From Kitasatospora gansuensis (GTDB lineage: Bacteria > Actinomycetota > Actinomycetes > Streptomycetales > Streptomycetaceae), in NCBI RefSeq assembly GCF_014203705.1, contig NZ_JACHJR010000001.1, positions 7,006,001 through 7,070,000 of the forward strand: 64,000 nt of DNA, in the 5' to 3' direction. Each line of letters opens with the position of its first letter. Within the stretch, counting starts at the first letter, position 1. The notes beneath the pieces are model-generated. The model ran no database searches and was not told where the DNA came from. It worked only from the letters and a program-made list of their open reading frames with translations. Positions 58,453-64,000 of the stretch are shown in pieces. The translations under genes and the position numbers were made by a program.

Positions 58453-59576
58453 CCGGCGTGCGCTTCGAGGAGACGACCGCCGTCATCACCGGGATAGGCG
58501 CCGGCCTGCCTGAACAGGTCCTCGACAACGCGGCCGTCATCGAGGCCGGCCGGCTCCGGACGACCGACGAGTGGATTCGAACGCGTACCGGCATCGTCCA
58601 CCGACGGCGCGTCGCACCGGGCATCAGCACCGGAGACCTGGCCGTCGCCGCCGGCCGGGCGGCCATCTCCTCCGACGGCGGATCAGCCCCGGACCTGCTG
58701 GTGCTGGCCACCAGTACCCCGGACCAGCCCTGTCCGGCCACCGCACCGTACGTCGCCCACCGGCTCGGCCTCGGCACCGTTCCGGCCTTCGACGTCGGTG
58801 CGGTCTGCTCCGGCTTTCTCTACGCCCTCGCCACCGCCACCGCCCTCCTGCACAGCGGCCTGTGCAGGGCGCCGCTGGTCGTGGGAGCCGACACCTACTC
58901 CAGCATCGTCGATCCGACCGACCGTGACACCGCCGCCCTCTTCGGCGACGGGGCCGGCGCCGTCCTGCTGCGGCCCGGCCGGATCGACGCGCCGGGAGCG
59001 GTGCTGGCGGCCGCTCTCGGCGCCGACGGGAGCGGTCACCAGCTCATCGCCGTCCCCGGCGGGGGCTCCCGGCAACCGATGCACCTGCCCCAGGTCGACC
59101 CGAAGGCAACGACCTTCCGGATGCAGGGCCGCGAGGTCTACGCACATGCCGTCCGACGCATGGTGGCTTCCGCGCGCGAGGCGCTCGACCGTGCGGGCTG
59201 GCCGGCGGAGACCGTGGAGGCGTTCATCGGCCACCAGGCCAACCAGCGCATCCTCGACGCGGTCGCCCAGCGCCTCGGCATCGGCCCGGAGCACCGCTTC
59301 GGGAACATCCGCGACGTCGGGAACACGGCGGCAGCCTCCATTCCGCTGGTGATGGCCGATCCCACCACCCAGCGCGCCCTCACCCCCGGTCGGCGGACCT
59401 TGCTGACCGCCTTCGGTGGTGGCCTGACCTGGGCCTCCGTAGCACTGAACTGGCCCGCCACCGTCCCCCGGACCCGACCGCCGAGCCCGGAGTTCGACCT
59501 CACCCCACTCAGCAGCACCGACCTTCTGAGGAGCCACGCATGGACGCCGTCAGCCAGCACCTCGTCACCCTCCTGA
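58449..59576 (+). CDS. Ketoacyl-ACP synthase III-type enzyme (second copy)
   Basis: A 375-residue FabH-like enzyme with Cys120 in VGAVCSGFLYA, His262 in IGHQANQRI and Asn292 in VGNTAAASIPLVM, so fully equipped. The GHQAN and GNTAAAS motifs are closer to classical FabH than those of the first copy. GTG 58449 overlaps the SDR stop. Its 3' end overlaps the ACP gene by 37 bases in another frame. Two different KASIII enzymes in one operon suggest two priming or acyl-transfer steps. Confidence 0.88.
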   Translation: MTGVRFEETTAVITGIGAGLPEQVLDNAAVIEAGRLRTTDEWIRTRTGIVHRRRVAPGISTGDLAVAAGRAAISSDGGSAPDLLVLATSTPDQPCPATAPYVAHRLGLGTVPAFDVGAVCSGFLYALATATALLHSGLCRAPLVVGADTYSSIVDPTDRDTAALFGDGAGAVLLRPGRIDAPGAVLAAALGADGSGHQLIAVPGGGSRQPMHLPQVDPKATTFRMQGREVYAHAVRRMVASAREALDRAGWPAETVEAFIGHQANQRILDAVAQRLGIGPEHRFGNIRDVGNTAAASIPLVMADPTTQRALTPGRRTLLTAFGGGLTWASVALNWPATVPRTRPPSPEFDLTPLSSTDLLRSHAWTPSASTSSPS

Positions 59577-59800
59577 CCGAGAAGTTCGAGGTGCCCGCCG
59601 AGCACATCGACCCGCAAGCCACACTGGCGGACCTGGAGCTGGACTCCCTGGCCGTCGTCGAGCTCTACCTGACGCTCCAGGAGCGCTGGAACATCCCGCT
59701 GGACGAGAACGGGGCCGATGCGGAGCACACCGTCGACGCGATCGCCCGCCGGATCACCGAGCTGCTCGCGGCCGCTGCGACCGAATCCGAGGGCGCCTAG
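59540..59800 (+). CDS. Acyl carrier protein
   Basis: An 86-residue acidic ACP with the phosphopantetheine Ser36 in ADLELDSLAVVELYLTL. Helix I (VSQHLVTLLTEKFEV) and the later NIPLDENGADAEHTV are normal. TGAGGAG stands 8 bases before ATG 59540. It is embedded in the operon and is presumably the carrier for its product. No phosphopantetheinyl transferase gene is present here. Confidence 0.92.
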   Translation: MDAVSQHLVTLLTEKFEVPAEHIDPQATLADLELDSLAVVELYLTLQERWNIPLDENGADAEHTVDAIARRITELLAAAATESEGA

Positions 59801-61020
59801 TGCGCGGGGCCGTCGTGGTGACCGGCACCGGACTGGTGACCCCGGGCGGCATCGGTACGGACGCGACCTGGTCGAGTGTGTGCGGCGGCCGCTCCGCCGC
59901 CCGTCCCGACCCCGAGCTCGTGGGCCTGCCGGTGGCCATCTCCTGCCGGGTGCCCGGTTTCGCACCGGACACGGTTCCGGTCCGCCAGCCCTGGCGCTAT
60001 GACCGCAGCACCCTGCTCCTCCTCGCCGCCGCTCACGAGGCGATGGCCGACGCGGGCCTTTCCAGTGGCAGTTGGGACGGCACGCGGGTGGCCCTGGTGG
60101 TCGGCTCGGCCGCCGGTGGCATCGGCACCCTGGAGACCCAGCACCGCAGGCTGCTGTCCGGCGGCCCCACCAACGTGTCACCGCTCACCCTCACCGGATA
60201 TCTCCCGAACATGGCCGCCGGCCACGTGGCGCTCGAACTGGGCATCAGGGGCCCGTCCCTGCAGACCTCCACCGCCTGCGCCTCGGGCGCCACGGCCGTC
60301 ATCACCGCCGCCCTGCTGCTGGCGGCGGGCCAGTGCGACCTCGCGGTGGCCTGCGGCACCGACGCCATGGTCACCCCGCTGTGCGCCGCGGCCTTCGCGA
60401 AAATGGGCGCGCTCTCCCGCCGCGACCGCGATCCGGCCCGGGCCTCCCGCCCCTTCGACCGGGACCGCGACGGCTTCGTCCTGGCCGAAGGAGCGGGTGT
60501 CCTCATCCTCGAACGCGCCGAGCACGCCGCAGCGCGCCGGATCCGGCCGCACGCCACCCTGGCCGGCTACGCCACCACGAGCGACGCTCACCACGCCACC
60601 GCACCCGACCCACGCGGAACCGGCCTGCGCCGCGCCGTCACCACCGCCCTGGGCGCTGCGGATGCCACCCTCACCGAGGTCGACCACATCAACGCCCACG
60701 GCACCGGTACACCGCTCAACGACCGAGCCGAAGCCACCACGATCCGGGAGCTGTTCACCCGTCACACGCCCACCGTGACCTCCGCCAAAGGGTGCCTGGG
60801 GCACACCATGGGCGCTGCGGGAGCCATCGAGGCGGTCCTCACGGTTGCCAGCATCGTCCGGCAGACGGTTCCCCCGACCGCGAACTTCACGGCACCCGAC
60901 GACCACACGGACCAGATCGACGTGGTCGCCGGTAGCGCACGTCCCCAGCAGATCGACCTGGCGTTGAGCCACTCCCTCGGCTTCGGGGGCCACAACACGG
61001 TGCTCGCCTTCACCCGCTAG
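59800..61020 (+). CDS. Beta-ketoacyl-ACP synthase II-type enzyme
   Basis: A 406-residue condensing enzyme with Cys160 in TSTACASGATAV, His300 in NAHGTGTPLND and His335 in KGCLGHTMGAAGA, the full KASII triad. GLGFGG-type LGFGGHNTVLAF ends it. GTG 59800 shares its first base with the ACP stop (TAGTG). No chain-length-factor partner lacking the Cys is present, so this is fatty-acid-like rather than aromatic type II PKS chemistry. It is the last gene of the coupled operon. Confidence 0.92.
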   Translation: MRGAVVVTGTGLVTPGGIGTDATWSSVCGGRSAARPDPELVGLPVAISCRVPGFAPDTVPVRQPWRYDRSTLLLLAAAHEAMADAGLSSGSWDGTRVALVVGSAAGGIGTLETQHRRLLSGGPTNVSPLTLTGYLPNMAAGHVALELGIRGPSLQTSTACASGATAVITAALLLAAGQCDLAVACGTDAMVTPLCAAAFAKMGALSRRDRDPARASRPFDRDRDGFVLAEGAGVLILERAEHAAARRIRPHATLAGYATTSDAHHATAPDPRGTGLRRAVTTALGAADATLTEVDHINAHGTGTPLNDRAEATTIRELFTRHTPTVTSAKGCLGHTMGAAGAIEAVLTVASIVRQTVPPTANFTAPDDHTDQIDVVAGSARPQQIDLALSHSLGFGGHNTVLAFTR

Positions 61021-61038
61021 TGGCACTTGCATGAAATC

Positions 61039-61055
61039 CGAATATCGCATATTCG
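61039..61055. promoter_or_regulatory. Inverted repeat in the AT-rich gap before the IspH-like gene
   Basis: CGAATAT-CGC-ATATTCG is a perfect 7-base-arm repeat 19 bases after the KASII stop. The 147-base gap is unusually AT-rich for this genome and probably holds a promoter. It could be an operator or a weak terminator. Confidence 0.45.
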
Positions 61056-61167
61056 TGTTCGGCGGCCGTCGGAGTGAATTATCCGATCCGGAGCGAAAGC
61101 ATTGCCGAGCGATCGAAGATCATGCTTGTGTCATATGACGTGGCCGATTTTCAGGTGGAAGGCACCG

Positions 61168-62205
61168 ATGAACCGCACCCGTATGTCCGAGCAACTGACA
61201 ACCAGTGAGGAGTTGCCCGACGACGTGGTGGTGGCGACGAGCGTCGTGCATCCCGGCCGCGGTCGGATGGACTGTCCCGCGGCGCCGCTCCTGCGTGCCT
61301 GGCTGACAGACCGGGGCGTTCGCGCCGGGCTGGCTCCGCTGGAGCAGCCGCTCACGTCCGGCGGACCAGGCACGGCCTCGGTTCCCACGGTCAGCTATCT
61401 GGACCCGGACGGGCGGGCGGTGGGCCTGGCCGTCGCCGCGCGGAAACGGTACGCCGACCTCGCGCGGGAATGCGTCGACGAGTGGTCGGCGGTGCTGAGG
61501 ACCCGGCGGGTCATCCTGCCGGCCTGGCCCGAGCGGGGGAGAGGCCGACGGGAGATCCGCGTACCGGGAGCCCGGGCCGCGGAGTGTGCCAAGGCAAGCA
61601 GGGCCTGGGCCTCGGCGCGGAGGTTCCGGGAGCGGGGGGACACGGTCCTGCTGCTCGGCCACGCGAACGGCCACCGGCAGGACCGTCCGGCAGCGGCCGA
61701 CCCCGAGGGCTGTGTGACGGTGGCGGAGATGGCGGACCTGACGCGGCTCGGGGACCTGGACGGCAGTCGGTTGTCGTTCGTGATCCGCCCCTGTGCGCCG
61801 ATCGAGGACGTGACCCCGCTGCTCCGGGCCCTGCGCGATCAGTTCCCGCTGCTCCGGGGCCAGCATCCCAGCGAGTGGTGCTACGTGATGTCGGACCGGC
61901 GCAGCAGCCTGCGGCTCGCGACGGAGGGGGCCGATCTGCTACTCGTCCTCGGCCGACCGGACGGCCCCCCGCCGACCCCCCGGGACTCGGTACCGGTCCG
62001 CTATCTGGCGTCACTCGGTGACCTTCAGCCCCAGCACCTGCTCAGGACCTACACCATCGCGGTGAGCGCGACGGAGTCGTCCACCCCGACCCCCGAGGAG
62101 CTCATCGGCGCACTGTCGGGCCTCGGGCCGCTGAGCGTGGTGAAGCACCGCGTGAGCAGCAGGATCACCAGCTCCGAGGCGGTGTTGGCACACGTCACGT
62201 CCTGA
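61168..62205 (+). CDS. IspH/LytB-like [4Fe-4S] protein, divergent paralogue
   Basis: A 345-residue protein. The block LTRLGDLDGSRLSFVIRPCA through ALRDQFPLLRGQHPSEWCYV and SDRRSSLRLA aligns with the middle of IspH, and VLLLGHANGH with its LIGHxxHPE strand. Cys36, Cys140 and Cys238 sit where the three cluster-binding cysteines of IspH fall. However, the substrate-binding Glu of the HPExxG motif, the QTT motif and the SxNSxN motif are replaced (GHANGH, IRPCAP, GRPDGPPP). It is therefore probably not the isoprenoid enzyme. ATG 61168 has GGAAGG 5 bases upstream. It lies downstream of the biosynthetic operon. Confidence 0.72.
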   Translation: MNRTRMSEQLTTSEELPDDVVVATSVVHPGRGRMDCPAAPLLRAWLTDRGVRAGLAPLEQPLTSGGPGTASVPTVSYLDPDGRAVGLAVAARKRYADLARECVDEWSAVLRTRRVILPAWPERGRGRREIRVPGARAAECAKASRAWASARRFRERGDTVLLLGHANGHRQDRPAAADPEGCVTVAEMADLTRLGDLDGSRLSFVIRPCAPIEDVTPLLRALRDQFPLLRGQHPSEWCYVMSDRRSSLRLATEGADLLLVLGRPDGPPPTPRDSVPVRYLASLGDLQPQHLLRTYTIAVSATESSTPTPEELIGALSGLGPLSVVKHRVSSRITSSEAVLAHVTS

Positions 62206-62350
62206 CGGGCCATCAGCGGCCTTCGGGTGGGACGGTCCACCCTGGCGTCCGGGACGATCACATGGCAGAGTCCAGCACCGTCAGCTCCACTCCGGGGCGG
62301 GCCGCCACAAGCCGGTCCCGTCCCCACCGACCGGCCGGGAGACCACCACC

Positions 62351-64000
62351 GTGAGCACCCCACCCCAGGACCAGCCGCTCTGGCGGCCCGACCCCGCTCG
62401 CGCCGCCGCCACCCAGATCGTCGCCTTCCAGGCCTGGGCCGCCGAACACCACGGCGCCCCCGCCGCCCCGCTCGCGCCCACCGGCAGCGACGACGAGGCC
62501 GCCGCCCGGTACGCCGCCCTGCACGACTGGTCCATCGAGGACCTGCCCCGGTTCTGGGGCGCCGTCACCGAGTGGTTCGACGTCCGGTTCAGCACCGAGC
62601 CCGAGGCCGTGCTCACCGACCGTTCCATGCCCGGCGCCCGCTGGTTCCCCGGCGCCCGCCTCAACTACGCCGCCGAGGCCCTCCGCCGCGGCGAGGAAGA
62701 GAGCTACCGGGGCAAGCCCGCGATCCTCCACCTGGACGAGAGCGGCGAGCCGCCCACCGAGCTCAGCTGGGCCGAACTCCGCCGCCAGGTCGGCTCGTTG
62801 AGCGCCGCCCTGCGTGAACAGGGCATCCGCCCGGGCGACCGGGTGGCCGGCTACCTGCCGAACATCCCGGAGGCCGTGGTCGCCCTGCTGGCCACCGCCG
62901 CCGTCGGCGCCGTCTGGACCAGCTGCGCCCCCGACTTCGGCGCCCGCAGCGTGCTCGACCGCTTCCAGCAGCTCGAACCCGTCGCCCTGATCACCGTGGA
63001 CGGCTACCACTACGGCGGCAAGAACCACGACCGCCGCGAGGTGGTCGCCGAACTGCGCCGCGAGCTCCCCTCCCTGCAGACCGTGGTGCACGTCCCGCTG
63101 CTCGGCACCGAGGCCCCCGCGGGCACCCTGCCCTGGAGCGCGCTGACCGCCGCCACTGCAACATCGGGAGCGGGCGAGCCGGTCTTCGAGCCCGTCCCGT
63201 TCGACCACCCGCTCTGGGTGCTCTACTCCTCCGGCACCACCGGCCTGCCCAAGCCCATCGTGCAGAGCCAGGGCGGCATCCTGGTCGAGCACCTCAAGCA
63301 GGCCGGCCTGCACCTCGACCTCGGCCCCGACGACCGGTTCTTCTGGTACACCTCCACCGGCTGGATGATGTGGAACTTCCTCATCGCCGGCCTGCTGGTC
63401 GGATCCACGATCGTCACCTACGACGGCAGCCCCGGCCACCCCGACACCGGCGCCCTCTGGTCGGTCGCCGCCCGCACCCGCGCCAACGTGCTCGGCACCT
63501 CCGCCGCGTACGTCATCGCCAGCCGCAAGGCCGACCTGCACCCCGGCCGCGACCTCGACCTCTCCGCCGTCCGCTGCATCGGCACCACCGGTTCGCCGCT
63601 GCCCCCCGACGGCTTCCAGTGGATCTACGACGAGGTCAAGCAGGACGTCTGGCTCGCCTCGGTCAGCGGCGGCACCGACGTCTGCTCCTGCTTCGTCGGC
63701 GGCGTCCCCACCCTCCCGGTCTACCTCGGCGAGATCCAGGCCCCCTGCCTCGGCTCCGCCGTCGAGGCCTGGGACGTCAGCGGCCACCCGCTCACCGACC
63801 AGGTCGGCGAACTGGTCGTCACCCAGCCGCTGCCCTCGATGCCGATCGGCTTCTGGGGCGACAAGGACGGCAGCCGCTACCACGACAGCTACTTCGACAC
63901 CTACCCCGGCGTCTGGCGGCACGGCGACTGGATCACCGTCACCTCGCGCGGCACCGTGGTGATCCACGGCCGCTCCGACTCCACCCTCAACCGGCAGGGC
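62351..64000 (+). CDS. aacS: Acetoacetate-CoA ligase, C-terminus cut off by the window edge
   Basis: The first 550 codons of an ANL-superfamily enzyme starting at GTG. LWVLYSSGTTGLPKPIVQSQ is the AMP-binding motif, FFWYTSTGWMMWNFLIAGLL and VSGGTDVCSCFVGG are typical of acetoacetyl-CoA synthetase, and HGDWITVTSRGTVVIHGRSD precedes the hinge. The opening PLWRPDPARAAATQIVAF also fits. It activates acetoacetate with ATP and CoA in the cytoplasm. Only the last roughly 100 residues are missing. It may be independent of the cluster upstream. Confidence 0.93.
   Translation, partial: MSTPPQDQPLWRPDPARAAATQIVAFQAWAAEHHGAPAAPLAPTGSDDEAAARYAALHDWSIEDLPRFWGAVTEWFDVRFSTEPEAVLTDRSMPGARWFPGARLNYAAEALRRGEEESYRGKPAILHLDESGEPPTELSWAELRRQVGSLSAALREQGIRPGDRVAGYLPNIPEAVVALLATAAVGAVWTSCAPDFGARSVLDRFQQLEPVALITVDGYHYGGKNHDRREVVAELRRELPSLQTVVHVPLLGTEAPAGTLPWSALTAATATSGAGEPVFEPVPFDHPLWVLYSSGTTGLPKPIVQSQGGILVEHLKQAGLHLDLGPDDRFFWYTSTGWMMWNFLIAGLLVGSTIVTYDGSPGHPDTGALWSVAARTRANVLGTSAAYVIASRKADLHPGRDLDLSAVRCIGTTGSPLPPDGFQWIYDEVKQDVWLASVSGGTDVCSCFVGGVPTLPVYLGEIQAPCLGSAVEAWDVSGHPLTDQVGELVVTQPLPSMPIGFWGDKDGSRYHDSYFDTYPGVWRHGDWITVTSRGTVVIHGRSDSTLNRQG

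Noticed and set aside
53717..61020. Considered as an aromatic type II polyketide cluster
   Set aside because: There is no chain-length factor, cyclase or aromatase; the single KASII keeps its active-site cysteine and two KASIII enzymes are present.
61168..62205. Considered as the housekeeping ispH
   Set aside because: The three cysteines are present but the motifs that bind the isoprenoid diphosphate are replaced, and the neighbours are a secondary-metabolism-like operon.

Overview
The window is very GC-rich, with strong third-position GC bias, many ATGA/GTGA start-stop overlaps, many leaderless starts, and gene sets typical of Streptomycetaceae (an NsdA-type regulator, a GylR-controlled glycerol operon, isolated DUF397 and YcnI genes). 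I read it as a chromosomal segment of a Streptomyces or Kitasatospora species. No rRNA, tRNA, CRISPR array, transposase or prophage gene is visible. Everything here was read by eye from the sequence; family names rest on motifs and remembered family consensus, and no search was run.

Region by region. 1-5.3 kb: a truncated NB-ARC/STAND ATPase whose start overlaps that of a divergent leaderless NUDIX gene, an NAD-dependent epimerase, a lone DhaM, a DUF397 protein, a gene-poor 650-bp gap and a small conserved protein. 5.3-6.7 kb: a leaderless 27-codon leader peptide of the actinobacterial cysteine-attenuator type ahead of a DszC/SfnB-like flavoprotein. 6.8-12.7 kb: an aminoglycoside-phosphotransferase-like protein, an NsdA-family regulator, a PAS protein, a HEAT-repeat protein and a YcnI-like secreted protein. 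12.7-19.4 kb: UppP, a CocE/NonD hydrolase with divergent TetR regulator and operator, an aldo/keto reductase, DUF3626, ASCH, SRPBCC and gamma carbonic anhydrase genes. 19.7-21.0 kb: a secreted SH3b-plus-collagen-repeat protein. 21.2-24.9 kb: an ABC-2 exporter divergent from a two-component system. 24.9-28.4 kb: DUF2199, the 5-oxoprolinase operon pxpABC and a membrane protein.

28.6-35.8 kb holds a three-gene MukF/MukE/MukB-like (MksFEB, Wadjet-like) condensin operon with no JetD/MksG nuclease gene beside it and a non-canonical Walker B. Two MITE/REP-like inverted-repeat elements lie inside it and abut its 3' end. 36.0-40.8 kb: an ArsR regulator with paired operators and an old-yellow-enzyme gene, then a GntR-GntK-GntP gluconate locus. 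41.0-45.1 kb: a GH114-like lipoprotein, then an unfamiliar three-gene membrane operon that looks like a STAND ATPase split into separate NTPase and helical/membrane subunits. 45.2-50.4 kb: glpF-glpK-glpD with gylR, two matching GylR-type operators and a stack of hairpins between glpK and glpD. 50.5-52.0 kb: a homocysteine S-methyltransferase and a NUDIX hydrolase.

52.0-62.2 kb is an apparent biosynthetic locus. An NsdA-like TPR regulator diverges from a tight seven-gene operon encoding a malonyltransferase-like protein, an acyl-CoA-oxidase-like flavoprotein, two KASIII-type enzymes, an SDR reductase, an ACP and a KASII. It is followed by a divergent IspH paralogue that keeps three candidate Fe-S cysteines but not the substrate-binding motifs. 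The window ends inside an acetoacetyl-CoA synthetase gene. The best candidates for undescribed biology are the JetD-less Muk-like operon, the split-STAND membrane operon, and the fatty-acid-synthase-like cluster with its IspH-like protein.
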